From positions 1 through 18,852 of the forward strand of contig LSSK01000621.1 in NCBI GenBank assembly GCA_001969505.1: 18,852 bases of DNA. Direction: 5' to 3'. Shown piece after piece: positions 1-9,551 of the stretch. How positions within the stretch are numbered: position 1 is the first letter of the stretch; every line of letters begins with the position of its first letter. The stretch comes from Zancudomyces culisetae. Taxonomy: Eukaryota; Kickxellomycota; Harpellomycetes; Harpellales; Legeriomycetaceae. The notes under the pieces were generated by a model that saw only the letters and a program-made list of their open reading frames with translations, ran no database searches and had not been told where the DNA came from. The position numbers were made by a program, and so were the translations under genes.

Positions 1-1
1 G

Positions 2-85
2 ATTGAACAGGGAAACCACGAATCGTTGATAGGACTGGGAGGAACATATGCCAGTTTGGTCAAGCAACAATCTCTTGCTATTTAG
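2..85 (+). CDS. ABC transporter, ABCB/MDR type, C-terminal fragment
   Basis: The reading frame enters from the left edge and ends at TAG 83-85, giving 27 residues. It starts IEQGNHESLIGL, then GTYASLVKQQ, and ends LAI. This pattern, [I/V]-E-x-G-[N/T]-H-[E/D]-x-L followed by a short spacer and G-x-Y-x-x-L-V-x-x-Q, is the usual tail after the H-loop of the last nucleotide-binding domain in ABCB exporters (multidrug-resistance, Ste6 and mitochondrial Mdl/Atm families). The Walker motifs and membrane segments lie outside the window, so the substrate and the exact subfamily cannot be told. It converges on RPL5 across a 0.4 kb spacer. The family call rests on one short motif; a chance match is unlikely but possible. 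Confidence 0.72.
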   Translation: MEQGNHESLIGLGGTYASLVKQQSLAI

Positions 86-481
86 CCTATTTTCTTTATT
101 GCTCATAAGCATACATTTACATTTACATTATAACTAATAAGCTCTTAATTTAAAGTACTCAAAAACAAGACCACATACAAAATTTGCATTCCAATCATGA
201 TTTTATTCAACAAGACCATCTAAATGCCGAAACATTGCAATACTCACATATGAACCACACAGGGTGGTAATGTAATAGCGGAATACTATATAAATATATC
301 TATATATAAGACATATGGAGGCGGAGTTCCCACATCGCAATATGGTTTAGCTAGCTATAAAGAAAGTATAAAGTCTCCACAAAATCAATATCTGAATACA
401 GAAAAAAATGCTTGATGTTTCAAAAACAAAATACCTTTTAAATTACACAATTGACAAATACTTGCATAATTAGAAAGACAT
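86..481. other. Convergent spacer, ABC transporter / RPL5
   Basis: This is an AT-rich spacer between the stop codons of two convergent genes, so it should hold both 3' untranslated regions and polyadenylation signals. It has TATATA-rich stretches around 288-312. I see no RNA gene or plausible coding sequence; the minus-strand open frame that begins here and runs into RPL5 is an antisense-frame shadow. Confidence 0.6.
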
Positions 482-1830
482 TTATTCTTGATCAGCAGCA
501 AGCTTGGCAGCCTCAATGCGTTGCTTAACTCTGTCTTTGCGTTGCTTAGCGTTAAGACGTTGTTTGCGATAGTGTTTGGCCTTGGTGGCTCCCTCTTGTT
601 TTCTTGCTGGCTTAGCCTTTGGCTCTGGAGAGGCGCGGATGGCTGCGTGTGCGTTTTTGTACATATCCTCCATTGAGTCGGCGGTAACTCCGGCAGCAAT
701 AAATCTTGAGAAGTGAGACTTGTAACGCTCCTCATCCTCTTCCTCGAGCTCGCGCATGTAGTCGGCAACGTGTCCTCCGTAGATGTACTTGCGCAAGACC
801 TCGGCATCGAGTTGCTTGGACTCAACATCAAAGCCAGGGAAGCGAGTTTCAGAGTGTGGAACATACAAACCACCATCTGAGGCACCCTTCATTGCTGCAA
901 ATACCTTGGCTCCGGTAGTGGTTCTCTTCAAACCTACATCCAAGAATGCCTTGAATGGACGGGCGGCACCATCATCGAGCTCCTCAGTTACTGAGTATGA
1001 ACCATCTGGTACAGCTACACCTTCGTATCTTTCACCCAAACCAAGCTTGGTCAACAATCTACGGGCAACCAAGAGACCTGTGCAGTATGCTGCAGACCAG
1101 TTAGTCAAACCAACCTTTACTCCGTAGTTTGGAAGCTCGTGTGAGTATGCTGAAGCCATAACAAAGTCTCCTTGGATCTTTGCGTATACAATCTGGCAGA
1201 CAACATCGGTGTTTGTGAATCTCACTACCAATCTGTACTTTGGTGAGTTGTACTTGTTCTTGGCTTGAACAATCAATCTCTTTCTGGCATAGTAGTCAGT
1301 CTTTCCCTCTATTTTGTTTAGAATTCTCAGTTAATTTGTATTCTTTGATAATGTATTGTCGCAATCGTATTGCATATAGTAGTCTTGAAGTGTTGACGTA
1401 TGTCAGATAGGAGCGAAAGATAAGTTATTAATCTTCTTCTCAATAAAAAACTTTTTTAAATTGATAAGTTGAACTATGTAATCATCATAGTGCGTCTCAA
1501 CAGAAAAAACATGGGAATATATCAGAGTATGTATTTGACATGTTTTGTCCTACCTCTTCTTCTTCTGAACTTAGTTTGGTAGCGCTTGAAGTAAGCCTTG
1601 TTTTTTACTAACTTGACGAATGGCTATTTTAATTAACATTAATTAGTATTGAATCCAATTTTAGTTAATAACAAATGATTATAATTTTATCAGGAAAATA
1701 TTGAATCACAAAATCATCTCCACAATCTCAGAAAAGATGCACAAGTTGAACTGCTAACATTGTGGCACCGGAGTACACAATAAGCACAAAATCAATGTGA
1801 GTATGATTTACTGTCTCTTATACTTACCAT
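482..1830 (-). CDS. RPL5: 60S ribosomal protein L5 (uL18), three exons
   Basis: This large-subunit protein binds 5S rRNA and with uL5 forms the 5S RNP of the central protuberance. Coding exons on the minus strand are 1830-1828 (only ATG), 1623-1554 and 1308-482, together 900 bases for 299 residues (S. cerevisiae 297). The first exon was found from ATG followed by GTAAGT. Exon 2 encodes [16 protein letters not shown] then TKFRRRR, the conserved N-terminus. The codon for Glu25 is split by intron 2 and followed by [11 protein letters not shown]. Family landmarks include [38 protein letters not shown] and GLYVPHSE. The C-terminus is Lys/Arg-rich, as expected for rRNA contact. Frame and conserved sequence agree across both junctions, so the model is firm. 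The gene also hosts a snoRNA in intron 2. Confidence 0.96.
1309..1553 (-). other. RPL5 intron 2 (245 bp)
   Basis: It starts GTAGGA at 1553 and ends AAAATAG at 1309. It interrupts the codon for Glu25 after its first base (phase 1). Removing it restores RRRREGKTDYY, the conserved ribosomal L5 sequence. I see no clear TACTAAC-type branch site; a weak TTAAC lies about 20-25 nt before the acceptor. The intron holds the C/D snoRNA described separately, with about 50 nt before it and about 80 nt after it. Confidence 0.93.
1392..1501 (-). ncRNA. SNR60: Intronic C/D box snoRNA, snR60-type rRNA methylation guide
   Basis: On the minus strand the C box ATGATGA lies at 1488-1482 and the D box CTGA at 1406-1403. 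A terminal stem pairs GTTGA..CG (1501-1493, with a 2-nt bulge) with CGTCAAC (1398-1392). The 14 nt before the D box (1420-1407, TCTTTCGCTCCTAT) pair with 25S rRNA AUAGGGGCGAAAGA with a single G-U. The fifth base before the D box meets the G equivalent to yeast G908. A D'-like CTTA (1468-1465) follows CATAGTTCA (1478-1470), which pairs with UGAACUAUG; its fifth base upstream meets the A equivalent to A817. In S. cerevisiae snR60 directs exactly these two 2'-O-methylations. The rRNA sequence and numbering are from memory but agree with the neighbouring known sites G805, A807, G867, A876 and U898. The C' box is degenerate. Release is presumably by splicing, debranching and trimming. Confidence 0.9.
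1624..1827 (-). other. RPL5 intron 1 (204 bp), directly after the ATG
   Basis: The donor GTAAGT starts at 1827, immediately after the initiator codon, and the acceptor AAAATAG ends at 1624. A TACTAAT branch site lies at 1648-1642, about 18 nt before the acceptor. Introns right after the start codon are common in yeast ribosomal-protein genes. I found no convincing snoRNA boxes here. Confidence 0.92.
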
Positions 1831-3491
1831 TTTTTATATCTTTGTCGAACTCCGCTGGTAATTTACTTGGGTCGTAAATATATATCAAAGAGGACTCGGA
1901 TTATTTTACTTTTATATCACTGATTTTTTGCAGTAAAAAAAAATATTTTAGCCTACGAAAGTGATTCGTTGAAAAATTTTAGATTTTGTAAATGATTTTT
2001 AGCGTTTCTTTTTTAAAGCTTTAGTTAATCTCACCAAGAAACATAAACACTTTGATCATTGTCTTATACTTGAAGCTCTAAAATTTTCCTACCGTTGATA
2101 CTAGCTTACTCAGTTGATTTATCACCATTCAGTTATGTAACTTTAGTTGCGGGTATCACTCATCAATAAATACGTCTGTTTGCACGTCTTCACCCCCTCC
2201 CCCCCTATATTTCGTATAGTTAATGCTTGTTGTGTGCATCTAAAAAATTTAAACATCTTACTTGTCCTCTAAAAACCTTAGCGAACTTTGACATGTCGTT
2301 CGAAAAATTAAGCAGAGAAAAATATCTAATCTAATACTCTGTAAGATATTGCCTTCCCCATTATTTATTTCTGATGTCTTTTGACAACTTTAGAGTAGCC
2401 CATGCATCTACCTACCAACCAGTGATTTGTGTCACCTGATACAATCTGTATTCTTTTCAATACAATTTTCTCATACACCAAGATTTGTAACTCATGTTTA
2501 TGTTCATTTTCACGCTTTTGTTCGTGCTTATGTTCGTGTCTGTCCTCACAACTCTAACTACTTTCGTATCCCTTTCCACATTTTGTTTCACAATATCTAT
2601 CTATCTGTGCATCTAAAGCTTAACTTGAGCCAATAAAATCAGTCTATAAATAACCAGCAAGCGCTTTATTTTGAAATTATATCAAAAGGGTTTTCTATTG
2701 GTAATGTCATAATCACAAATGAGTGGCCAATTGCAAGACTGTCTATATTTTTTTTCAATCAGTCGATTTATCTACTGGGCTTCATTCACGTTTCAAATAA
2801 ATCATCGCGAAAAAATTTTTTTTCTCTAGTAGCTACCATCCCCTCCGAAATTTCCAGTGAAATGGAATATTCCATCAAAATTAACAAACTTTAACCAGGA
2901 CTGGAGTAGGAGCTCCCAAACAAAATAACCCTGGCAAAAAAACACTGGGATCCCGACTCATTAAGTTTTTGTTTTCACTGAAGGCTGGGAAAATCAACCA
3001 AAGAAAATGTCCAAATCTAGCTGATTTATTACTGTCAGTTTTATGGATGCAAAATACAAAAAAGCAGAAATCGACCGCATAGTTGGACAAAAAAAAAGGA
3101 TTTAAAATCACAGTTCTGAACCATAAATCCAAATCCAAGAGAAAGACTTTAATGCTAATACGCTTTTAACACAAATCTATTTACTCTTTTAAATAGCTGT
3201 TTGGAAGAGTTATGGAAACGGCAAAATCTTGAATTCAAACAATTTAAATTTCATATATCGTACTTTTGGTAGCCATACCACTTTTTTTATAAAAAAATAT
3301 TAACCTGATCCAGACTTATTAGCGATAAAAAAAGCACAGCTACCCACTCTTGAAAACACAACGCCTGTATTCCGCTGAAAATCTAGACTTGATAAGTAAA
3401 AAAAATCAAAATACTAAAGCTCTACTAAAGTGGCAAATCGAATTTACGTAGAAAGAAAAGAAGAAAGAAATATATATACACCTTTAGGAGG
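1831..3491. other. Divergent spacer RPL5 / HEM3, no gene seen
   Basis: About 1.66 kb separate the start codons of two divergent genes, so both promoters lie here. The region is AT-rich with many homopolymer A/T runs. Two C-rich islands stand out, at 2193-2206 (CCCCCT repeated) and 2840-2846. I found no Rap1, Tbf1 or Homol-D type ribosomal-protein element that I could defend. Open frames of 69 codons (2427-2636, +) and 85 codons (2881-3138, -) resemble nothing I know and have chance-like composition. Confidence 0.6.
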
Positions 3492-5041
3492 ATGTCACCC
3501 GCTATAACAGAAATTGCAGACGGTAAAAGAAAAAATCCTGGAACCATGAAGAAGAATGAGCACGTTAATCCAAGCGATCATTTCTACAGATTGCGTGAGG
3601 GAAGCGTCGGATCACAAGACTCGAACGGTGTGGAATTCTTAGGTAGTGTAGAAGAGGATAAACTAGTAGATTCCCGAAGAAGAACGAAAGATCTAGAAAA
3701 AGACATTCTGAAATGTCCTCATTCGGTTCTTGCTGAAGAACGAATAAAAAATCAAAGCGATCCAATGAAAAAAACGTTTTTATTACCGGATAGTTCCGCA
3801 AAGCCTAGTTTTTCGGTAGGCTCGCGAGAATCAGCGTTGGCGCTAGTGCAAACTAACCATGTAATCTCATGCCTAAAGAAGGAATATCCAACGCTTGAAT
3901 TTCCTCTTCTTACAATGGCGACGATTGGTGACAAAGTTTTGGACGTTGCCCTAGCAAAAATAGGTGAAAAATCGCTATTTACAAAAGAGCTTGAGGTAGC
4001 ACTAGCACAAAAACAAGTGGATCTGGTTGTGCACAGTCTCAAAGATCTTCCAACAACACTTCCACCAGGGATGAAAATAGGAGCAATTCTACAAAGAGAG
4101 GACCCCAGAGATGCTGTAATAATGAACCCAAAGTATTCAGGCTTTAGGCTCAGTACGCTGCCCAAAGGCAGCATTGTAGGAACTAGCAGTGTGCGTCGAA
4201 TTGCTCAAATTAAAAAAAACTTTCCACATCTGGAGTTCAGAGATATTGTAAATCTGTTTCTATTCCTTCTTTAACTAAACATTCGATACAAGTTGGGAAA
4301 CCTAATTTGTAATATTAAATGCATATCTTTTTTTTTTTACTGAAATGTTGAAACATTGTGGATACTTTTGAATAGAGAGGGAATCTGAACACTCGATTTA
4401 AAAAGCTTGATGCCGAAGACTCTGTGTACGCCGCACTAGTGCTAGCTGTAGCTGGCGTGCGGAGAATGGGCTGGGAAGACAGAATCTCTGAATTCCTTGA
4501 TCCTCAAGTCTCGATGAAATACGCCGTGGGCCAGGGCGCACTTGCAGTAGAGGTCCGTGATGACGACTATGCTACAATGTCTCTCATTAAACCACTGATA
4601 CACAATAAAACAATGGTTGAATGCACAGCAGAACGTGCACTGATGCGAAAGCTAGAGGGTGGCTGCTCCATTCCTATTGGCGTTTCTTCGCGCTGGATTT
4701 TGGATCCAAGCGATATTAGCTCTATTACTTCATCATCATCATCCACAGAGCAGCGTAAATCACCACCAACTCATTATCTGTTCTTGTCAGCGATAGTTTT
4801 AAGTCTTGACGGTTCCAAAGTCGCTCAAGCCGAGATTACTGAAGAATTTGTCTTTAGTGATAACAATGCTGATGTACAAGATAACCCTCATTGTGTCCGG
4901 TTCGACAATGTTGTTGATGATCGCCATCTAGCCATTGCTGAGGAAATAGGCTACAAATTGGCCGATAAACTGATCACCTTGGGCGCAAAAGATATATTAA
5001 AGGAAATCTCCAATGTTCCATTAAATACAAAGCCCACATAG
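3492..5041 (+). CDS. HEM3: Hydroxymethylbilane synthase (porphobilinogen deaminase), two exons
   Basis: This cytosolic enzyme joins four porphobilinogens into hydroxymethylbilane in haem synthesis. Exons 3492-4247 and 4376-5041 give 473 residues, and the junction restores [14 protein letters not shown]. Key residues are visible: catalytic Asp185 in HSLKDLPT, Arg235/Arg236 in GTSSVRR, the YAVGQGAL loop, and Cys349 in LEGGCSIP, which carries the dipyrromethane cofactor. The family is usually about 330-360 residues. Homology starts near residue 106 ([14 protein letters not shown]), so either Met1 gives a charged, low-complexity extension of about 91 residues, or Met92 (3765) is the real start of a 382-residue protein. 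The 91 codons are free of stops, which favours translation from 3492 (A at -3). A Ser-rich insert lies at 4723-4765. The gene diverges from RPL5. Confidence 0.93.
4248..4375 (+). other. HEM3 intron (128 bp)
   Basis: The donor is GTAAAT at 4248, a weaker match than GTAAGT. The acceptor TAG ends at 4375 after a T-rich tract at 4327-4338. A TACTGAA at 4338-4344 is a possible branch site. It lies between codons (phase 0). Reading through gives a stop after a few codons, while removing it joins Ile252 to RGNLNTR, matching the I-RGNLNTR of other enzymes. S. cerevisiae HEM3 has no intron. Confidence 0.9.
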
Positions 5042-5574
5042 CACCACTCTCTGTTTCACTTTGTTATTACAGCGATCTTTTATTTTGCTTTATTTTATTC
5101 TACTTTATATTTTGGCTACAACAATTCTTAATCTGCGCTTACTGTTTAATTTTATTTCAAATACCCTATCACGTTTTTTTTAGACTAATTACAAAACCTT
5201 GAAACACAAAGCTCTATTTCCTGATTTGTACACTTTACATCCATGATCAAAATGATGAATTATCTGAGTACCCACTTCCTTTAGCCAACTCCATGAGCTT
5301 CGATTTAACCTTTTGAAACAAAGAGGTTCACAATTAACTCACCAATAAAACAGTGTTGCACTTGGTTGATGCCATAAAAGACGCCAAAATGAGTTTCATG
5401 GAATTTTAGTTCATTATCGTATTGAAATATGAAAAAAATTAGACATGGAAACAAAGAAACAAAACTAAATATAAACGTTAGATAGAGTTTTTATATACCT
5501 ACACAAAAAATATCCAAAAAAAGGCATCAAGATTCTAGAAAAGGTGTAGATATTGTACTGGAGAGTTACAGGCT
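5042..5574. other. Convergent spacer HEM3 / wall protein gene
   Basis: About 0.5 kb of AT-rich sequence between two convergent stop codons. It should contain both 3' ends. I see no RNA gene, repeat or credible coding sequence. Confidence 0.6.
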
Positions 5575-7194
5575 TTATAAAAGGTCTTTGATATTTGTTA
5601 TGCATGGTGAAGGTGTTGAGACGAGTACTGTAGATTTGTTAACGATAACAGTAGTCGATCCGTTGTCAAGAGTTGAGGTTGAAAGCTTCACATCAACTCT
5701 GTATTTGGTTCTATTGTATACAATCACCGTGCCGATCTTTGTGTAGCAGGTTTGGCGACCCACAGGAGTCGAAGCGTTTGTGCTAATATCTGGTGGCTGT
5801 GTAATTACATATGTAGGTGTAGGTGTTGGTGTTTGTGTTGGTGTTTGTGTTGGTGTTTGTGTTGGTGTTGGTGTAGGAGTTGGACTTGGAGTAGGAGTTG
5901 GAGTAGGAGTAGGAGTAGGAGTTGGTGTTGGTGTTGGTGTAGGAGTAGGAGTAGGAGTAGGAGTAGGAGTAGGAGTAGGAGTAGGAGTTGGACTTGGAGT
6001 AGGAGTAGGAGTTGGAGTAGGAGTAGGAGTTGGAGTTGGAGTTGGAGTTGGAGTAGGAGTTTGAGTTGGTGTAGAACTAGATGTTGGGTTCACTGTAGGT
6101 GCAGGTGTGGATGTATAACTAGAACTGCTTGTTGGATTCACTGTAGGTGCAGATGTTGGTGTTGGCATGGGTATGAGTGTAGACATCGATGTGGGTATAG
6201 ATGCTTCACTGGTTGAAATAATGGTGGACCTGCTTTCTGATGAAGATACTGACCAATCAGTAACGGTTGTTACGCTAGAAGGCCCATGGGTCGTTGTCTC
6301 ACTTTCTGAAACTGCCGAATCATTGGTACTTGTGATCTCAGTGACGGATTCTAATTCACTATCATCGCTAGTTGAGTCTAGTGACGTACTTTGATCGATA
6401 GGACTAAGGGTTCCATCCCTACCTGTATTCGTAATGGTGTATGTATAATCCTCATACTCACTCTCTACACTCTCATACTCACTCTCTACGCTCACAGAAC
6501 TGCTCTCCACATCCATAGAGCTGCTCTCCACACTTATAGAATCGCTCTCTTCACTATGCTCGCTGCTGCTTGTAACGCTCAGAGACGAAGTATCTGAACC
6601 CTGTGATTGAATATCACAATCATTTAAGCACGTCAGCTGAAGTGAACTGTAGGTTGCATCACCAGTATACACACCAAAATCGATAAATTTGACACCAAAT
6701 GATCCAGGCACAGTATAATTTGTCAATATATAATTGTCATCATCGCCGGATAACAACCCAATTGCGATATTCTGTCCCGTGACATCTATATAAAAGTCTG
6801 TGTTATTTCTTGTCAAAGACACTTGATTATAGCCAGTAATTTCATTATTGATATCGGCTTGGTAAAATATACCAAAGTTTGATGACCAAAAACCAAATAT
6901 TGCCTGAACTACACTGTTATCACCTGATGAAGCAGTAAGTGGGTTTTTGACTCCAGCTAGTGAAATAACTGGATCAGTTTCTGTTTTAACTTTTCCGCTA
7001 ATTCGGAAACTTGACGAGGTACATGTATTCTCGATGGGATTCGTCCAAGTACCCTGTCCAAAATCACCACTGTTATTTACCGATACGTTATCTATGGTTA
7101 TTTTTGTCTTCTCTACGCAATCAGTATAAGCTGTAGCAACAAACCCATAAGCAAATAATGACGCTAAAAGCTTTTTGTAACTTTTTCCTGACAT
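5575..7194 (-). CDS. Secreted Ser/Thr-rich wall-type protein with Thr-Pro repeats
   Basis: 539 residues. Residues 1-22 form a signal peptide (KSYKKLL then a hydrophobic stretch). Residues 24-195 are a probable folded domain with Cys26, Cys58, Cys189 and Cys193, aromatic residues and N-glycosylation sequons (NNS at 40, NNT at 130, NYT at 159). Residues 197-335 are Ser/Glu-rich with repeated SVESSS and SVESEYE. Residues 345-375 contain [10 protein letters not shown] twice. Residues ~376-460 are almost pure Thr-Pro with occasional Ser or Gln. The last 79 residues hold Cys483, Cys531 and four more sequons. The layout is that of yeast adhesins and wall glycoproteins, but there is no hydrophobic GPI-addition tail, so it may be secreted or held by disulfides. 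I do not recognise the N-terminal domain as Flo11, PA14 or Als. The ligand is unknown. Confidence 0.85.
   Translation of the reverse strand: MSGKSYKKLLASLFAYGFVATAYTDCVEKTKITIDNVSVNNSGDFGQGTWTNPIENTCTSSSFRISGKVKTETDPVISLAGVKNPLTASSGDNSVVQAIFGFWSSNFGIFYQADINNEITGYNQVSLTRNNTDFYIDVTGQNIAIGLLSGDDDNYILTNYTVPGSFGVKFIDFGVYTGDATYSSLQLTCLNDCDIQSQGSDTSSLSVTSSSEHSEESDSISVESSSMDVESSSVSVESEYESVESEYEDYTYTITNTGRDGTLSPIDQSTSLDSTSDDSELESVTEITSTNDSAVSESETTTHGPSSVTTVTDWSVSSSESRSTIISTSEASIPTSMSTLIPMPTPTSAPTVNPTSSSSYTSTPAPTVNPTSSSTPTQTPTPTPTPTPTPTPTPTPTPTPSPTPTPTPTPTPTPTPTPTPTPTPTPTPTPTPTPTPSPTPTPTPTQTPTQTPTQTPTPTPTYVITQPPDISTNASTPVGRQTCYTKIGTVIVYNRTKYRVDVKLSTSTLDNGSTTVIVNKSTVLVSTPSPCITNIKDLL
5812..6068 (-). repeat. 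Hexanucleotide tandem repeat encoding (Thr-Pro)n
   Basis: About 250 bp of 6-bp units, GGAGTA, GGAGTT and GGTGTT on the + strand, encode Thr-Pro pairs on the - strand (ACT CCT, ACT CCA, ACA CCA). Synonymous third-base changes are grouped in blocks, which looks like repeated unit duplication by slippage. The reverse strand is also open in other frames purely because of the 6-bp period. Length is likely to vary between strains. Confidence 0.93.
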
Positions 7195-8219
7195 TTTCTG
7201 TGGGTTAATTTGATTTATTTAGTTTTTTTAAATGTTATTTTCGTGCTATTATTGTATTTCGTTTGATTGTATAATGATATTGCTTGAATATTGCCTTTGC
7301 AAAATCTTTGGCTCGGGCGGTCGTTATTATTCCTAAAGATTTGGTTATAGGGTAAGGATATATCAGTAGTTTTTCAATTTCTACTTGAGTATATATGCCG
7401 TATAAAGTCGTGTATTATTTTTATATATGACCAATGCTCAACATAGCTCTTTTATGCTAAGAAAGGTTGTATTATAAGAAATGTATATATGTATATATGC
7501 CAGATAATGAATTCAAAGAATTTGTCAAAAAGAAAATAACCAACTTTAAATATGCTAGCTTCACAAAGAATTATTAATTTTTTTTAACCGAAATAGGATA
7601 TCGTGAGATAGAGCTTCCAGCTTGGTGCCCACTCAAGACCAATTGAGCAATCTTCTAATACTTCACCTATCATTTTTTTGTACTACTTTAACTCCGTGAT
7701 GCCATTATAATAGATTTAATCCGCTATTAATAGTTTTTCTAAAAATAAATTTGTAATCGCATTTTAAGCCAATAATTAAAGTAGAAAACTTCCATAATTT
7801 TATTAAAATAGAAACTTGGTTGGATCTCTCACTAATGAAATCACCATAAAAGGTTAATTATGCAACAATACAATACTTTCCTCTCAGTAGTACGTGTTGT
7901 TTTCGACATTACAAACAACTTGCGTAAATTATCAAACTGCCTATACATACAACTCATCCCGTTATTTCGAAAGTTCGCAAAAAGAAAAAAAAAAACTCCC
8001 CACTTCCAGAATCTCATATGCAAACATGCGGTTTTGTCAAATATCAAAAATCACTTTTGGAGCCAGATACCTGGTGTACAATTTGTATCCATTAAGGTAT
8101 TATTCTGCTTCACAAATCCCGGAATTACACAAGCCTCAAGTTCAACTCGTTTAATTGGTTATATTTGACGATTTTTCGGTTAAACCTAATGGTCACACTA
8201 GTGATTCCTAAAGTGAGGT

Positions 8220-8266
8220 AGCAGCTTAACAGGGGAGAGGGGGTTGGTAGTTCAAGACAAGCTGCT
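8220..8266. repeat. Inverted repeat around a G-rich loop
   Basis: AGCAGCTT (8220-8227) is the exact reverse complement of AAGCTGCT (8259-8266). The 31-nt loop contains the G-rich run at 8231-8243. An 8-bp arm can occur by chance in this length of sequence; no function is assigned. Confidence 0.4.
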
Positions 8267-9510
8267 CATATGAATTTATTAAAACTAGCGGAACTAAAGA
8301 ATGTTAACCGATATCATGTACAAAATATATATTTAATAACCGAATGTTAATGTATATATTATTTGCCCTAGTCTACAGAAAAATTGGCTATTTATTACAG
8401 AAGTATGTATACACACACACACAAAACTGTACCTGAATAGGCGCGTATAATTGGTTTTTATGTGCATCTGTAATAAATTTCAGCGTAGAACCTAAATCAT
8501 CAAGTTTTGATCCCATCAAGTAAATTATGTTTACCCCTCCTCCCCTTCGCATATTTGTAGTGAGTGGTAAGTTTAGATATTATATCTTTAACACCTATTC
8601 AGGCAACGTATCAACAAGTGATCGATACCTTCATCTACATGATAGCAGAAAACGAACGTCCGATTCTGTTGAGATGTCACATTATTTAAATAGGTGGCGA
8701 CAATAATTTTGTTAAAAAAATGATATTCATTTTGTTCTTATACTGTATATATGATAAAAATAAAAACCGGGAGCGAATTGTTCAATTGGTAGTATGATAC
8801 AATAAATACACGAAAGCCAGTTTCCATTTTGATAACTCTGGGATTAAATACTGTTTAAACGTGCCATACATGTGTATATCACTATCGTTACACATCACTT
8901 TCTAAGCAGCCATCAATCTAAGATTCCTTGCATATATCTGTTTGTACAGAATTGACCAAAAAAAAAAGTGCAATGCTATACATTTTCAAGACGTTATATA
9001 CGAATGCTATGCTCTAAGCTGACTTTGCACCACAATTTGCGTGAAATGTTTTTATAGTGGAGGAGGTATGAGGTGATAAATCTTTCCAAATCAGAATTGC
9101 CTTTAAATCTATTAGAGAAAAAATCCGACTTATCAAAAACAGATCAATGTAAAATTGACGTGCTTTTGCAAAATTGCGATTTTTTTTTATCGAAAAAAAG
9201 ACTGAAAAATAAATATAAAAAGCCAATTAAAATAAAATACCGGTTGTGCACAGCATCATTTTTTTAAAGCATATGCGACCACAAAACTAAAACTGTAAAC
9301 AAAAAAAGCGAGTAATAGCCAAACACTATTCACAAAAAGGGCTAAAAGAAAAAAAAAGCTGATGGCCACTCATTACTTTTTTAAAGAAAATTTTTTTTTA
9401 GCTGAATTGGTTTGCACCATTAAAATATGATCAGCAACTAAAAGAAACAAAATGACAAGGTGCAGGTTGTGTGGTAAACAGACATGCTCCCAATAAAAAA
9501 AGTGCGACAC

Positions 9511-9551
9511 AAAAAACAAAACAAAACAAAACAAAATAAAACAAAACAAAG
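9511..9551 (+). repeat. AAAAC pentanucleotide microsatellite
   Basis: About eight imperfect AAAAC units, one of them AAAAT, lie about 160-200 bp upstream of POL30. Long A-rich tracts of this kind can keep yeast promoters free of nucleosomes, but no role is shown here. Confidence 0.85.

Noticed and set aside
385-885. 166-codon minus frame overlapping RPL5
   Set aside because: Same-strand shadow in another frame of RPL5 exon 3; low-complexity and without family features.
1851-1860. TTCGA-type sequence on the minus strand as a tRNA B box
   Set aside because: It lacks the GGTTCGANTCC pattern and has no A box or cloverleaf pairing; no tRNA was found in the window.
2108-2170. Possible C/D snoRNA on the minus strand (TTGATGA and two CTGA)
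   Set aside because: The C box has a wrong first base, there is no terminal stem, and I could not match the guides to rRNA.
2881-3138. 85-codon minus frame in the RPL5/HEM3 spacer
   Set aside because: Aromatic-rich, chance-like composition and no recognisable motif.
5752-6216. Long Cys/Trp/Arg-rich and Val-Gly open frames on the + strand
   Set aside because: They are antisense shadows of the Thr-Pro hexamer repeat; a 6-bp period leaves several frames open at once.
8809-8815. CACGAAA as an SBF site for POL30
   Set aside because: A single copy 0.9 kb from the gene; expected by chance.
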